The notes: generated by a model from the sequence alone, not told the origin. A stretch of 64,000 nt of DNA from Paludibacteraceae bacterium (GCA_024399545.1 JAKSNS010000002.1:1-64000), one strand, 5' to 3'; positions 35,430-45,569 are shown, counted from the first letter of the stretch. Numbers and translations: made by a program.

Positions 35430-35903
35430 TTATTGTGTTTTCACTGACGATGCCAACTGTCTTCTGGCGCGCGAAATGAGCTGGCGGACGTTTGTCTCGC
35501 TTTCGTTCATCAGGCTTGCTATCTCTGGATATGTCAAACCACGTTCCTGCTTGAGTAGCAATGCGTTCCGTTGGTTGCTTGGCAGTTGTGCTATCGCTTT
35601 GTCCAGTTGTTCGGCAAACTCTTTGGTGATTATCCTTTCGTCAGGTGCGGAAGAGAGTGGGGCGTGTTCCTCGCTAAGTTCGCTAATTTCCACTCTATCC
35701 CTAAGTTCTTGGACGGCAGCGTTATGCACCATTCGTGTGGAGTATGCGTCTATGTCAAGGATGTTTATGCTTTTCCACGACTCAAGCAACGAAAGGCAAA
35801 CATTCTGCACAGTGTCTTCAGCATCGTCCCTATTGCGCAGTATCCTATAGGCTATGCCTACAAGCTTAGTGCGGTTTTTTCGATAGAATTCGTCGTATTT
35901 CAT
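35430..35903 (-). CDS. ECF-family RNA polymerase sigma factor
   Basis: This 157-aa protein has sigma region 2 (LVGIAYRILRNRDDAEDTVQNV) and region 4 (LPSNQRNALLLKQERGLTYPEIASLMN). It would direct RNA polymerase to a stress or envelope regulon and is held by the adjacent anti-sigma-like protein. It heads a three-gene minus-strand operon that ends at the terminator near 34480. Confidence 0.93.
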   Translation of the reverse strand: MKYDEFYRKNRTKLVGIAYRILRNRDDAEDTVQNVCLSLLESWKSINILDIDAYSTRMVHNAAVQELRDRVEISELSEEHAPLSSAPDERIITKEFAEQLDKAIAQLPSNQRNALLLKQERGLTYPEIASLMNESETNVRQLISRARRQLASSVKTQ

Positions 35904-35950
35904 AAACGATGCTTTTATATATTAGACGGAAAAACACATTGTTTGTGACA

Positions 35951-35987
35951 AAAAAATGGCAGTTTTTTTCTGAAACTGCCATTTTTT
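35951..35987. terminator. Bidirectional-type terminator after frdB
   Basis: A 15-bp perfect stem, AAAAAATGGCAGTTT with its complement, around a 7-nt loop. On the minus strand it follows frdB (stop at 36024) and is flanked by a U tract. It separates the fumarate reductase operon from the sigma-factor operon. Confidence 0.88.
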
Positions 35988-36023
35988 ATTTTGGGATAGG
36001 GTATTCCCCATCCTTACTGTCTA

Positions 36024-36782
36024 TTAATCACCAAGTTTAGCGCAGATGAACTCACGGTTCAAACGTGCGATATTGCTCAGGGAAACGCTCTTAGGACATT
36101 CAGCTGCGCAGGCTCCTGTGTTGGTGCAGTTACCAAATCCGAGTTCGTCCATTTTGCCAAGCATAGCCTTAGCACGACGTGCGGCCTCAACCTTGCCTTG
36201 AGGAAGGAGGGCAAGTTGAGAAACTTTCGCAGAGACGAAGAGCATTGCGGAACCGTTCTTGCAAGCTGCGGCACATGCGCCACAACCGATGCAAGATGCA
36301 GCATCCATAGCCTCGTCAGCAGCAACCTTGCTGATAGGAATTGCGTTGGCATCTACGCCGCAACCTGTGTTGACAGAGATGTAACCACCAGCCTGCATGA
36401 TTTTGTCGTATGCGCGACGGTCAACGACAAGGTCCTTGATTACAGGGAATGCGTGTGAACGCCATGGCTCAATGGTGATAGTGTCGCCATCGTTGAAACG
36501 ACGCATGTGCAACTGGCATGTTGTAACCGCTGTGTCAGGTCCGTGTGGGTGACCGTTGATGTAGAGCGAGCACATACCGCAGATACCTTCGCGGCAGTCA
36601 TGGTCGAATGCTATTGGTTCTTTGCGCTCTTTGTTAACCAACTGTTCGTTGAGTACGTCAAGCATCTCAAGGAAAGAGCTGCCTTGAGATATATTCTGCA
36701 ATTTGTAGGTTTCGAAAGCGCCCTTAGCCTTTGGACCAGCCTGACGCCAAACCTTTACAGTTATATTAATGTTCTTATCCAT
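36024..36782 (-). CDS. frdB: Fumarate reductase/succinate dehydrogenase iron-sulfur subunit
   Basis: This 252-aa subunit carries electrons between the cytochrome b subunit and the flavoprotein. It has the [2Fe-2S] motif CREGICGMC with a later Cys (TTC), and C-terminal cluster ligands [11 protein letters not shown] and CPKS. In an anaerobic Bacteroidales the complex mainly reduces fumarate to succinate with menaquinol. It lies 6 bp after the flavoprotein gene in frdCAB order. Confidence 0.94.
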   Translation of the reverse strand: MDKNINITVKVWRQAGPKAKGAFETYKLQNISQGSSFLEMLDVLNEQLVNKERKEPIAFDHDCREGICGMCSLYINGHPHGPDTAVTTCQLHMRRFNDGDTITIEPWRSHAFPVIKDLVVDRRAYDKIMQAGGYISVNTGCGVDANAIPISKVAADEAMDAASCIGCGACAAACKNGSAMLFVSAKVSQLALLPQGKVEAARRAKAMLGKMDELGFGNCTNTGACAAECPKSVSLSNIARLNREFICAKLGD

Positions 36783-36788
36783 GATTTT

Positions 36789-38759
36789 TTATGCTTTATA
36801 GTTACGTGTCTGACGTTTGATGAACTCATATTCGAGAGGCTCCTTGAGCATCTTAGGTTCAGCGTCTTCGCCCTGATACTCCCAGCAAGAAGCGAATGAG
36901 AACTTGTCATCCTGACGGAGTGCCTCACCCTCTTCAGTCTGATACTCCTCGCGGAAATGACCACCGCAAGACTCCTCACGCATCAATGCGTCACGAGCCA
37001 TGAGGTCGCCTATCTCAAGGAAGTCTGCAAGACGGAGTGCCTTCTCAAGCTCGACGTTGAAGTCTGCCTTCTTGCCAGGGATGAACAGGTCGCTCCAGAA
37101 TACCTTCTTGAGGTCAGCGATAAGTGCGATACCTTTCTCCAGACCCTCTTTCGTACGGCCCATACCAACGTACTCCCACATGATGTTGCCGAGTTCACGG
37201 TGGATAGAATCAACAGAGCGTTTGCCCTGAATCTTCATCAGGCGGTCAATCTTGTCCTGGATAGCCTTCTCTGCCTCCTCGAACTCAGGACGGTCAGTCG
37301 AGAAGCGAGGAACCTGAATCTGGTCTGCCAGGTAGTTCTGGATAGTGTAAGGCAATACGAAGTAACCGTCAGCCAAGCCCTGCATAAGAGCAGATGCACC
37401 AAGACGGTTGGCACCATGGTCGGAGAAGTTAGCCTCGCCGATAGCGAACAAACCGCGGATAGAGGTCTGCAACTCGTAGTCAACCCAGATACCACCCATT
37501 GTATAATGGATAGCAGGGAAGATCATCATTGGAGTCTCGTATGGATTGTCGTCAACAATCTTCTCGTACATCTGGAAGAGGTTGCCGTAACGTGCAGCTA
37601 CCACATCCTTGCCAAGACGCTCGATAGCGTATTTGAAGTCAAGATATACAGCCAAGCCAGTCTCGTTCACACCGAAACCTGCATCGCAACGCTCCTTGGC
37701 GGCACGTGATGCAACGTCACGTGGCACGAGGTTACCGAATGCTGGGTAACGACGCTCCAAGTAGAAGTCGCGGTCCTCGTCAGGAATCTGAGTTGGTTTC
37801 AGTTTGCCGGCGCGGATAGCCTCGGCATCCTCTTTCTTCTTAGGAACCCAGATACGACCGTCGTTACGCAGAGACTCTGACATAAGGGTCAACTTAGACT
37901 GGAACTCGCCATGCTTAGGGATACATGTTGGGTGAATCTGTGCATAGCAAGGGTTTGAGAACCATGCACCTTTCTTATATACCTGCCAAGCAGCAGAGCC
38001 GTTAGAAGCCATTGCGTTGGTGGAGAGGAAGAAGGTGTTGCCATAACCACCAGTACCGATAACTACTGCGTGTGCGGCGAAACGCTCAATCTTACCTGTC
38101 ACGAGGTTACGTGCGATGATACCACGTGCGCGACCGTCGATGATTACGAGGTCAAGCATCTCGTAACGAGTGTAGAGAGTTACAGTGCCTTTCTGAACCT
38201 GACGTGAGAGGGCTGAGTATGCGCCGAGCAACAACTGCTGGCCAGTCTGTCCTTTAGCGTAGAAAGTACGGCTTACCTGTGCGCCACCGAATGAACGGTT
38301 GTCGAGCAATCCACCGTAATCACGGGCAAAAGGAACACCCTGTGCAACGCACTGGTCGATGATAGAGTTGGAAACCTCGGCAAGACGATAGACGTTAGCC
38401 TCGCGAGCACGATAGTCACCACCTTTTATAGTATCGTAGAAGAGACGATAAACCGAGTCACCGTCGTTCTGGTAGTTCTTAGCGGCATTGATACCACCCT
38501 GTGCGGCGATTGAGTGAGCGCGACGAGGTGAATCCTGAATGCAGAAATTGAGAACATGGAAGCCCATCTCGCCGAGAGATGCGGCGGCAGAAGCACCGGC
38601 AAGGCCAGTACCGACGATGATAACGTCGAGTTTACGCTTGTTGGCAGGGTTCACGAGTTTCTGGTGAGCCTTATAGTTAGTCCATTTCTCTGCCAATGGA
38701 CCCTCAGGAATGGCAGCAACAACTTTGCCGTTCTTGAGTAATTCTTCTCTTTGTATCAT
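36789..38759 (-). CDS. frdA: Fumarate reductase/succinate dehydrogenase flavoprotein
   Basis: This 656-aa catalytic subunit has the FAD loop [11 protein letters not shown], the [12 protein letters not shown] segment with the His that binds FAD covalently, and family blocks such as [15 protein letters not shown] and [17 protein letters not shown]. It interconverts fumarate and succinate. The long C-terminal region fits the Bacteroides-type (type B) enzymes. The gene follows the cytochrome b gene by 27 bp. Confidence 0.95.
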   Translation of the reverse strand: MIQREELLKNGKVVAAIPEGPLAEKWTNYKAHQKLVNPANKRKLDVIIVGTGLAGASAAASLGEMGFHVLNFCIQDSPRRAHSIAAQGGINAAKNYQNDGDSVYRLFYDTIKGGDYRAREANVYRLAEVSNSIIDQCVAQGVPFARDYGGLLDNRSFGGAQVSRTFYAKGQTGQQLLLGAYSALSRQVQKGTVTLYTRYEMLDLVIIDGRARGIIARNLVTGKIERFAAHAVVIGTGGYGNTFFLSTNAMASNGSAAWQVYKKGAWFSNPCYAQIHPTCIPKHGEFQSKLTLMSESLRNDGRIWVPKKKEDAEAIRAGKLKPTQIPDEDRDFYLERRYPAFGNLVPRDVASRAAKERCDAGFGVNETGLAVYLDFKYAIERLGKDVVAARYGNLFQMYEKIVDDNPYETPMMIFPAIHYTMGGIWVDYELQTSIRGLFAIGEANFSDHGANRLGASALMQGLADGYFVLPYTIQNYLADQIQVPRFSTDRPEFEEAEKAIQDKIDRLMKIQGKRSVDSIHRELGNIMWEYVGMGRTKEGLEKGIALIADLKKVFWSDLFIPGKKADFNVELEKALRLADFLEIGDLMARDALMREESCGGHFREEYQTEEGEALRQDDKFSFASCWEYQGEDAEPKMLKEPLEYEFIKRQTRNYKA

Positions 38760-38786
38760 TGTGATAATAGTTTTAGAGGTGAGGGA

Positions 38787-39476
38787 TTAAGCACAGCATG
38801 AGCAGCAACTGCAGCTATAACCAAAGAAATAGAGTACTACGCAAACGAACATCAAAATCACGATTGTAGCGATGATGTTGGCGATGCATTTCCAACGCTG
38901 CATCCAGATGTTGTTGTTCCATCCAAGGGTGTGCATTGCAGACCAGATTCCGTGGGTAAGGTGGAACCACAGAGCGGCGAGCCAGATGATGTAGGCAACT
39001 ACAAAGTACCACTGTGAGAATGTGTACTCGATGAGTTCGGTACCACTCTCAGGGTAATAGCCGAGAATCTCTGGCAACTGCATTTTAGCCCAGAAGTTGA
39101 ACAGGTGGAGGCCAAGACCGAGAACTACGATGATACCAAGTACCAACATGTTCAGTGATGCCCACTCCACCTCTTTCTGACGGCCTGGGATGGCATAACG
39201 CTCTTGACCGCGCGCACGGTAGTTCTGTGCGTTCAGGATGAAAGCGTAAACGATGTGAACACATACAAGGAACGCCAAACCAACTGTACCTACGAGTGCA
39301 TACCAGTTTGCACCGAGGAATTCGCAGATGGCTTCGTAGCCTTCTGTGCCATTAATCGAGTCGAAAATGGCAACAATGTTCATGGAAGCGTGGAAAAGAA
39401 GGAAGAGGACGAGACATGTTCCCGTCACGCTCATTACAACTTTTCTACCGATTGAAGAGCTTGATAACCAAGACAT
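38787..39476 (-). CDS. frdC: Fumarate reductase cytochrome b subunit
   Basis: This 229-aa protein has five membrane segments and conserved His residues (for example LFLLFHASMNI, CVHIVYAFIL, WFHLTHGIWS) expected for a di-heme cytochrome b of type B complexes. It anchors FrdAB and takes electrons from menaquinol. The C-terminus ends in an odd Cys/Ser cluster (SCSCCSCCA). It is the first gene after the divergent promoter at 39.5 kb. Confidence 0.94.
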   Translation of the reverse strand: MSWLSSSSIGRKVVMSVTGTCLVLFLLFHASMNIVAIFDSINGTEGYEAICEFLGANWYALVGTVGLAFLVCVHIVYAFILNAQNYRARGQERYAIPGRQKEVEWASLNMLVLGIIVVLGLGLHLFNFWAKMQLPEILGYYPESGTELIEYTFSQWYFVVAYIIWLAALWFHLTHGIWSAMHTLGWNNNIWMQRWKCIANIIATIVILMFVCVVLYFFGYSCSCCSCCA

Positions 39477-39534
39477 AATGATTAAAATTTTTATTGTTAT
39501 TATTATTGAATTAGTTTACGTGTAAATTTCCGTG

Positions 39535-39566
39535 CAAATTTACTACATATTTCTTGAAATACCAAA
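39535..39566 (-). promoter_or_regulatory. Promoter of the fumarate reductase operon
   Basis: Minus-strand TTTG (39563-39566), a 20-bp spacer and TAAATTTG (39535-39542) fit the Bacteroidota promoter. It overlaps the opposite promoter of lptB at 39554-39584, so the two promoters share about 12 bp and may compete. Confidence 0.7.
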
Positions 39567-39584
39567 TTTTTTTGACTATCTTTG
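39554..39584 (+). promoter_or_regulatory. Promoter of lptB
   Basis: TTG (39554-39556), a 20-bp spacer and TATCTTTG (39577-39584). The position rules out a start codon at 39582. It overlaps the divergent frdCAB promoter. Confidence 0.75.
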
Positions 39585-39611
39585 CAGAGAATTTTTTTGG
39601 CTTGTTTTAAT

Positions 39612-40355
39612 ATGAAATTAAGGACTGAACATTTGTTCAAAACTTACGGCAAACGCACTGTGGTTAGCGATGTTTCGATTGAAGTTGAGCAGGGTGAGAT
39701 TGTCGGTTTGCTTGGGCCCAACGGTGCAGGGAAAACGACGACTTTCTATATGACGACGGGGCTTGTGGTGCCAAACAGCGGCAAAATTTTCCTTGACGAC
39801 ACCGAAATCACAAAATATCCTGTCTATAAACGTGCGCAGGCTGGTATTGGTTATCTTGCGCAGGAGGCGTCCGTTTTCCGTAAGCTTTCCGTCGAAGATA
39901 ATATCCGTGCGGTTCTCGAAATGACGAGTTTCACGAGGGAGCAGCAGGAGCAGAAACTGGAGGCTCTAATCTCCGAGTTCCGTCTTCACAAGGTTCGTCA
40001 CAATATCGGTGACCGTCTTTCGGGAGGTGAGCGTCGTCGTTGCGAGATTGCCCGTTGCCTTGCCATTGAGCCTAATTTTATCATGCTTGACGAGCCTTTC
40101 GCAGGAGTTGACCCTATAGCCGTGCAGGATATCCAGGATATTGTTTGGCACTTGAAGGATAAGAATATTGGTATTCTCATAACAGACCATAACGTGGATG
40201 AGACTCTCTCTATAACAGACCGTGCCTATCTGTTGTTTGAGGGTAAAATCCTTTTCAAGGGAACTCCTCCCGAACTTGCCGAGAACCCTACCGTCCGTGA
40301 GAAGTACCTTGGACGTGATTTTGAATTAAAGAAAAAGACAAAAGTTGAGATATAA
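39612..40355 (+). CDS. lptB: LPS export ABC ATPase LptB
   Basis: The 247-aa ATPase powers lipopolysaccharide extraction by the LptB2FG complex at the inner membrane. Motifs: Walker [10 protein letters not shown], signature LSGGERRR, Walker B FIMLDEP, switch His in ITDHN. I start at the ATG at 39612, because earlier in-frame starts lie within the promoter. It is 12 bp from the GalE-like gene. Confidence 0.94.
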   Translation: MKLRTEHLFKTYGKRTVVSDVSIEVEQGEIVGLLGPNGAGKTTTFYMTTGLVVPNSGKIFLDDTEITKYPVYKRAQAGIGYLAQEASVFRKLSVEDNIRAVLEMTSFTREQQEQKLEALISEFRLHKVRHNIGDRLSGGERRRCEIARCLAIEPNFIMLDEPFAGVDPIAVQDIQDIVWHLKDKNIGILITDHNVDETLSITDRAYLLFEGKILFKGTPPELAENPTVREKYLGRDFELKKKTKVEI

Positions 40356-40366
40356 TAGAATGTGAT

Positions 40367-41338
40367 ATGGGCTTTGCTGAAAGACTGAGGAAAATGCTCA
40401 ATATGAGCGATGACAAAAGCAACCGCATTTTGATAACTGGCGCTTTGGGCTATATTGGCTCGCATACCGCCGTCGAACTTATAGAGGCTGGTTTCGAGGT
40501 GTGCCTTGTGGATAACCTTTCCTGTTCAAATATAGACGTGCTGGAAGGTATCGAGAAGATAACGGATGTAAAACCCGCCTACGAGAATATCGACTGTAAG
40601 GATTATGTTGCCATGGATAAGTTTATAAGCAAGGTGGGGGGAATTAAGGCGGTCATCCATTGCGCGGCATTGAAGAATGAGGAAGCTTCGGGCGCAAATC
40701 CTTTGGCTTACTACCGTAATAATATAGGCTCGTTAGTTACATTGTTGGAATTGTTGCCTGTCCATAGGATAAACCATCTAATTTGCAGCGTGCCTATGGC
40801 GGCAGATTCAGATAGCGTCTATCATTCAAGCCTTGTGATGGGTGAGCGTATTATTAAGGACGCTATGAATGTCAACAAGGAGTTGCGTTGTACTATCGTC
40901 CACCATGCGGCGGCAATAGGTGCGCATCCTACATCATTGATAGGTTTCTGTGGCGATAGGGGTGATTTGCAGATTGACGTCGCACGAGCCGCAGCAGGAA
41001 AGGATGTCAATGTCGTTGTGCGAGAAAACAGGGTGATGGATTATATTGACATAATGGAAATTGCCAGGATCCACAAACATATTATAGAGAAAGAGCAGAG
41101 TGAGAGGTTGGTAAAACAAGATTTGACGAGCGGTTGCAGGTTGAGCGACATTGGGTTCGTTAAAATGTTCGAGTATGTGAATAATGTGAAGGTGGGTATG
41201 GAGATTGTCGGGGACATGCCTGAGAATGCCGACAAACTAAAAGAGGCGATGAGGAATATTTGGCGTTGGCAGCTACACCTTGAGGACCTTGAGTCTGATG
41301 GCAAACAGAAGTCAGGTCATTTCCTTGGTGGAAGTTGA
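40367..41338 (+). CDS. GalE-like SDR protein lacking the catalytic Lys
   Basis: This 323-aa protein resembles UDP-glucose 4-epimerase: GALGYIGSHT NAD loop (25-31), LVDNLSCS, NNIGSLVTLLEL, and IGAHPTSLIGFCGDRGDLQ. The active-site YxxxK reads YHSSL (152-156), so the Lys is replaced, and the SSSATVYG block is altered to CSVPMAADSDS with a shortened loop. Epimerase activity is doubtful. It may bind NAD or nucleotide sugars or be a structural or regulatory paralogue. It is cotranscribed with lptB, a link to envelope glycan export worth noting. Confidence 0.78.
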   Translation: MGFAERLRKMLNMSDDKSNRILITGALGYIGSHTAVELIEAGFEVCLVDNLSCSNIDVLEGIEKITDVKPAYENIDCKDYVAMDKFISKVGGIKAVIHCAALKNEEASGANPLAYYRNNIGSLVTLLELLPVHRINHLICSVPMAADSDSVYHSSLVMGERIIKDAMNVNKELRCTIVHHAAAIGAHPTSLIGFCGDRGDLQIDVARAAAGKDVNVVVRENRVMDYIDIMEIARIHKHIIEKEQSERLVKQDLTSGCRLSDIGFVKMFEYVNNVKVGMEIVGDMPENADKLKEAMRNIWRWQLHLEDLESDGKQKSGHFLGGS

Positions 41339-41435
41339 TGGGGTTCGTCTATGGTTTGCATGGGCTAGGTTTTAGGGGGGGTAGAGAATACTACCAAAAT
41401 GGGTTTATTATTCATTATCAAAAAACAATAACGTT

Positions 41436-42713
41436 ATGAAGAAAAATACAGTAGCTATCATCACGATGATGTTCCTCTTTGCGATGATATCTTTCGTGAC
41501 TAATCTTGCCGCACCAATAGGCGTAATATGGAAAAATAGTTTCATTGGCTCGCCAAACGCCAATGCTATAGGTATGATTGGCAACGCCATGGTCTTCCTC
41601 GCCTACCTTTTTATGGGAATACCATCTGGGAAAATGCTTGCCAAGATTGGTTATAAGAACACGGCTATGTTTGGTGTGGCTGCTTGTTTCATGGGTGTTT
41701 TGTTGCAGTGGCTTTCTGGCATGGCAGGTGGTTTTGTAATGTACCTTTGTGGTGCTTTTGTCTCAGGTTTGGGTGTGTGTATGCTGAACACAGTCGTCAA
41801 TCCTATGCTTGTGCTTATCGGTGGAGGGGGGAACCGCGGAAATCAGTTGAATTTGATAGGTGGTACGCTTAACTCTTTGACTGCTACTTTGACCCCTATG
41901 CTTGTAGGAGCCATGATTGGTCTTGTCACTGTTGACACTAAGATTGCTGATGTCAATATCGTGCTTTACATTGCAATGGCGGTGTTGTTGGCGGCTTTCC
42001 TTGTGCTGATGTTTACGTCTATCGAAGACCCTGAGTCAGCAGCCGTTAAAGGTGAGAAGCAGTTTGATTCCCCTTGGTCTTTCCGTCATTTCGTTTTGGG
42101 TGCTATTACTATTTTCTTCTATGTAGGCACCGAGGTTGGCATTCCTGGCGGTTTGATTTTCTTCCTTTCGGACTCAACGGCAAGTGGTTTGGACCCAGAG
42201 GTTGCTACATCCGTCGCAGGTTTCGTGGCAGGTACTTATTGGTTTATGATGTTGGTTGGGCGTTTTCTTTCTGGTTTTATAGCAAATCGTTTCAGCAGTC
42301 GTCAGATTTCTGTTGTTTTGATGACTTGTGGCGTTGTTTTGGTCTCTTTGGCTATGTTCCTTGGCACGAGGGGGGCAATGAGTTCAATGATTCTATTTAC
42401 TGGTTCTGGCTTTGAGAGCGTCAACCTCCCTGTGGCTGCTATTCTCTTGGTTTTCTGTGGCCTTTGCACCAGTGCCTTATGGTCTTGCATATTCTCTATG
42501 GCAACAGCAGGTCTTGGCAAATACACTGCCGCGGCTTCAGGTATCTTTATGACAATGGTTGTTGGTGGAGGGGTGTTGCCGCTGTTGCAAAATGCTATTT
42601 CTGACCAATTTGGTTATATGGCCGGTTATATGGTTCCTTTGTTTGGCTTCGTCCTTATGCTCTGCTATGCTATTTTTGGCAGTAGGAACGTCAATAAGGA
42701 TATTGAGGTATGA
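41436..42713 (+). CDS. Sugar MFS permease (FucP/GluP-like)
   Basis: A 425-aa protein with about 12 membrane segments of the major facilitator type. The signatures NAIGMIGNAMVFLAYLFMG, GIPSGKMLAKIGYKN and GLGVCMLNTVVNP match the glucose/galactose/fucose group. The substrate cannot be fixed. It overlaps cutC by 4 bp (ATGA). Confidence 0.82.
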   Translation: MKKNTVAIITMMFLFAMISFVTNLAAPIGVIWKNSFIGSPNANAIGMIGNAMVFLAYLFMGIPSGKMLAKIGYKNTAMFGVAACFMGVLLQWLSGMAGGFVMYLCGAFVSGLGVCMLNTVVNPMLVLIGGGGNRGNQLNLIGGTLNSLTATLTPMLVGAMIGLVTVDTKIADVNIVLYIAMAVLLAAFLVLMFTSIEDPESAAVKGEKQFDSPWSFRHFVLGAITIFFYVGTEVGIPGGLIFFLSDSTASGLDPEVATSVAGFVAGTYWFMMLVGRFLSGFIANRFSSRQISVVLMTCGVVLVSLAMFLGTRGAMSSMILFTGSGFESVNLPVAAILLVFCGLCTSALWSCIFSMATAGLGKYTAAASGIFMTMVVGGGVLPLLQNAISDQFGYMAGYMVPLFGFVLMLCYAIFGSRNVNKDIEV

Positions 42714-43363
42714 AACTGGAAATCTGTGCCACCGATATTCGCAGTGTCTTGGCGGCTAAAGAGGCGGGTGCTGATAGGGTAGAACTCTGTTCAGCCTTGG
42801 AAGTTGGGGGTTTGACACCTTCTGAAGGTCTGATACGTGCGGCAATCTCTACGGGGATTGCTGTCAACGTTCTTATACGTCCTCGTCCTGGCGATTTTGT
42901 TTATAATGATGATGAAATCGCTGTAATGGTGAATGATATTTCCCGTGCTTTTGAGTTGGGTGCCAATGGTGTTGTTTTCGGGGCTTTGACTCCCGAGGGT
43001 AATATTGATGAATACGCTTGTTGGTTTTTGATTAATGCCGCTCTTGGAAAAGATATTACTTTCCACAGGGCTATTGACCGCTGTAATGATATTCCTGCCA
43101 AGGTTGAGAAACTTGTCGAGATGGGTTTTTGTCGTGTGCTGACTTCTGGCGGCAAGGCTACCGCCATTGAAGGTGCGGATGTTATCCGTGAAATGGTTAG
43201 TGTAGCTGATGGAAGGTTGGAAATTATGGCTGGCTCAGGCGTTAATTCCGATAATGTTCGGGAATTGATTAGTCGTACAGGCGTGGCTGAAGTTCATGCT
43301 TCAGCCAAGGGACAATTTTCCGAAATGGTCAGTTTGCGAAATATCGTTTCCTCAATTGTGTAG
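42710..43363 (+). CDS. cutC: CutC-family protein
   Basis: This 217-aa TIM-barrel protein has family blocks CATDIRSVLAAKEAGADRVE, IRPRPGDFVY, TFHRAIDRC, RVLTSGGKATA and HASAKG. CutC was named for copper homeostasis, but in Bacteroidota it often sits with sugar catabolism genes, which fits the permease here. Its 3' end overlaps the convergent AraC-type gene by 35 bp. Confidence 0.9.
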   Translation: MKLEICATDIRSVLAAKEAGADRVELCSALEVGGLTPSEGLIRAAISTGIAVNVLIRPRPGDFVYNDDEIAVMVNDISRAFELGANGVVFGALTPEGNIDEYACWFLINAALGKDITFHRAIDRCNDIPAKVEKLVEMGFCRVLTSGGKATAIEGADVIREMVSVADGRLEIMAGSGVNSDNVRELISRTGVAEVHASAKGQFSEMVSLRNIVSSIV

Positions 43364-43700
43364 GAGAACAGTGAAACCTTTCGTTGAATGCACGGTAAAA
43401 AGGGCTTTTGTCTTTGTAACCGCATTCTGCGAGGACGATTTTCATATTGCAATTAGTTTGGCTTAGCATTTTGTATGCTATATTCATCCTGATTGCCTTG
43501 ATGAAGTTCCTCAAAGTAAAGCCTGACCCTAATTTGATTTCCTGATATAGGTAATCGGGGTTTACGTTCATCATACGGGACAACTCTACACGGCTAATGT
43601 TGTCTTGAAGATAGAGTTTCTTGTCTATAATCAGTCTGTGTAATTCCCTGCACAGTTTCACTGCTTCCAATCTCTCCTTGTCGTACGTTTTTGCTTCCAT
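43329..43700 (-). CDS. AraC-type HTH-only regulator
   Basis: This 123-aa protein is essentially one AraC-type DNA-binding domain: two helix-turn-helices (VELSRMMNVNPDYLYQEIK and KIVLAECGYKDKSPFYRAFN). No sensor domain. It has a TAACTTTG box at 43727-43734. The 3' end overlaps cutC convergently. It may regulate the sugar permease/cutC pair or itself. Confidence 0.85.
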   Translation of the reverse strand: MEAKTYDKERLEAVKLCRELHRLIIDKKLYLQDNISRVELSRMMNVNPDYLYQEIKLGSGFTLRNFIKAIRMNIAYKMLSQTNCNMKIVLAECGYKDKSPFYRAFNERFHCSPTQLRKRYFAN

Positions 43701-43726
43701 TGAAAAAACTTTGTTTTTTAACGGTG

Positions 43727-43734
43727 CAAAGTTA
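43727..43734 (-). promoter_or_regulatory. Promoter -7 box of the small AraC-type gene
   Basis: TAACTTTG on the minus strand, about 27 bp before the ATG at 43700. No convincing -33 element. Confidence 0.55.
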
Positions 43735-43820
43735 AAGATTTTCTATGTAAGAGAGGTGACGGAATACATAAAAAAATACGTTTCCTTTTTCGTCAACAAG
43801 TAAATTTGATTATTAGGGTT

Positions 43821-45557
43821 TTAGTCGTTTTTGCTTTTCGTGATTTGTTGCTTGAACTCCGTAAAACTAATGCCATTTATTGTCTTGAATTGGCGTGAGA
43901 AGGTCTCTCTTGTGTTGTGTCCCGTCAAAAGGCAGATGTCATTGAGGGAGAGGTTAGGGTTTTCCTGAAGCGCCTTTATGGCTATCTGGTTCCTGTATTC
44001 CGCCAACCAATGAGGGAAGGTTTTGTGACTTCCATAACTGATGGCGTGTGACACATAGTTTACGTTTGTCCCCAGCAATTCTGCCATCTTGTTAATCGTG
44101 AAATTCTCCTTTAGGTAAGGTTTGCTGTTTTTCATTTCATCCAAGATACGCTTGAAAAGTATTATCGCAGGCAAGTCCTCGTCACTTTTTTCAATATCGT
44201 TTATTGATGAAACGAGTTTGTTTTTGGTGTCTATTATAGCTTGTTTTTCAAGCAGGGAATAATATGCGGCTTTCAGTTGCTTCTCTTTCTTCCTGTGGTA
44301 ATACCAATGTACCAGTAATATTATAACGAATGAAAGAATTATAGAGTGGGTAATCCAAATCACCTTTTCGGTTTTCCGCAGTTCAGCCAACCCTTTTTCC
44401 TTCTGTTCTTCTTCAAAAACTATGGCGTTTTCAATGATTTGGTCTGTTAATTCTTTGTCGAATATCTGTTTCTGGATTTCCTTTGACTTCTCTGTGTAAT
44501 GCAAGGCTAACAGAATGTTGTTTTTGCCTTTTGCTAAAATAGCCTTGTTTTCCAACAGAGTAAGCAATTTCCTTTGTATGGTGTCCCCTTCGCTTGCTTC
44601 AATGAATCTATTATATGCACTGTCTAATTTCTCCTCCATACCCAATTTTGCGTATGCGCAAATCAAACTTGGGCTTGTATATTCATGGAGTTTGCCCCAT
44701 TCCGTGTCAAGACATCTGTTTAATAATGCTTTTGTTGAGTCTATTTCACCCAGTTTCGCAAGTGCCGCGCATTTATATGCCGTGAATACTCCAAAGTAGA
44801 ATTGCTTGAAATCGTTTACATCTTTTTCTGTGAGGAATATCTCTTCAATGTCGGTGTTTGAAGTTACGTCCTCTATTTCTCTCATTGCCTCGTCGCAGAT
44901 TGCAATTATGCAATTGCATGAGTCCATTCCCTGCATAATTGCTATTTTCCTGGACAGGCAATTGATATATGAATGGAATGCCGTGATTTTATTTACCCCT
45001 TTTACGAACGAAATAGCGTCGTTTATGATTTTCATTCCCTTTTCCTTTTCACCCGTCAAGCACATGACGTAACCCGTCACACAATCCATTTCCGCCGCTA
45101 TGTACTTGGTACCGTCCTCTTTAGACTTGCATACTTTAGAGGCTTTCTTTGCATAATGCATTGCTTTTGAATAGTTTCCAAGTATGAGGTGGTTTTTTGT
45201 CGTCAGCAGTAGGACATCCGTGTATAGAGAATCCTCTTCTGGCCCTTCTATTTCATGGTCTGTAAAATATGCGTTGAGTTTCTCAAGAATCTTCTCAGCT
45301 GTTTTGAAATCTTGCTTGATTTGGTAATAGTAAAACGCATGAAGATAATCGCCATGTTCATACGAGATTGAGTCTGCTTTTACTGCTATGTTTACATACT
45401 CCATCGCTGAATCTGGGTTGTCGAGCATTTTTACCCTGATTCTGTCTTCGATAATACATTGGTAATTTTCGTTTGTCTTATGTTTAGTGCAACCATAGAG
45501 GACAATTGCCATGAAAATTATGCCGACTAACGACAAATTGAACTTAGAATAGTTCAC
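43821..45557 (-). CDS. Membrane-anchored TPR regulator with AraC-type DNA-binding domain
   Basis: This 578-aa protein has an N-terminal hydrophobic segment ending LYGCT (a possible lipobox, Cys23), a long TPR-like helical domain (residues ~40-390), one membrane helix (WITHSIILSFVIILLVHWYY), and a cytoplasmic AraC-type HTH domain (INKMAELLGTNVNYVSHAI, LSLNDICLLTGHNTRETFS). This is a one-component sensor: periplasmic TPR part, membrane, DNA-binding end. A poly-A tract of 21 bp lies 12 bp before its ATG. The target genes are unknown. Confidence 0.85.
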   Translation of the reverse strand: MNYSKFNLSLVGIIFMAIVLYGCTKHKTNENYQCIIEDRIRVKMLDNPDSAMEYVNIAVKADSISYEHGDYLHAFYYYQIKQDFKTAEKILEKLNAYFTDHEIEGPEEDSLYTDVLLLTTKNHLILGNYSKAMHYAKKASKVCKSKEDGTKYIAAEMDCVTGYVMCLTGEKEKGMKIINDAISFVKGVNKITAFHSYINCLSRKIAIMQGMDSCNCIIAICDEAMREIEDVTSNTDIEEIFLTEKDVNDFKQFYFGVFTAYKCAALAKLGEIDSTKALLNRCLDTEWGKLHEYTSPSLICAYAKLGMEEKLDSAYNRFIEASEGDTIQRKLLTLLENKAILAKGKNNILLALHYTEKSKEIQKQIFDKELTDQIIENAIVFEEEQKEKGLAELRKTEKVIWITHSIILSFVIILLVHWYYHRKKEKQLKAAYYSLLEKQAIIDTKNKLVSSINDIEKSDEDLPAIILFKRILDEMKNSKPYLKENFTINKMAELLGTNVNYVSHAISYGSHKTFPHWLAEYRNQIAIKALQENPNLSLNDICLLTGHNTRETFSRQFKTINGISFTEFKQQITKSKND

Positions 45558-45569
45558 GATTGAAATCTG

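Noticed and set aside
39582..39611. Earlier TTG start for lptB
   Set aside because: It lies within the promoter -7 box, and the LptB family begins near the ATG at 39612.
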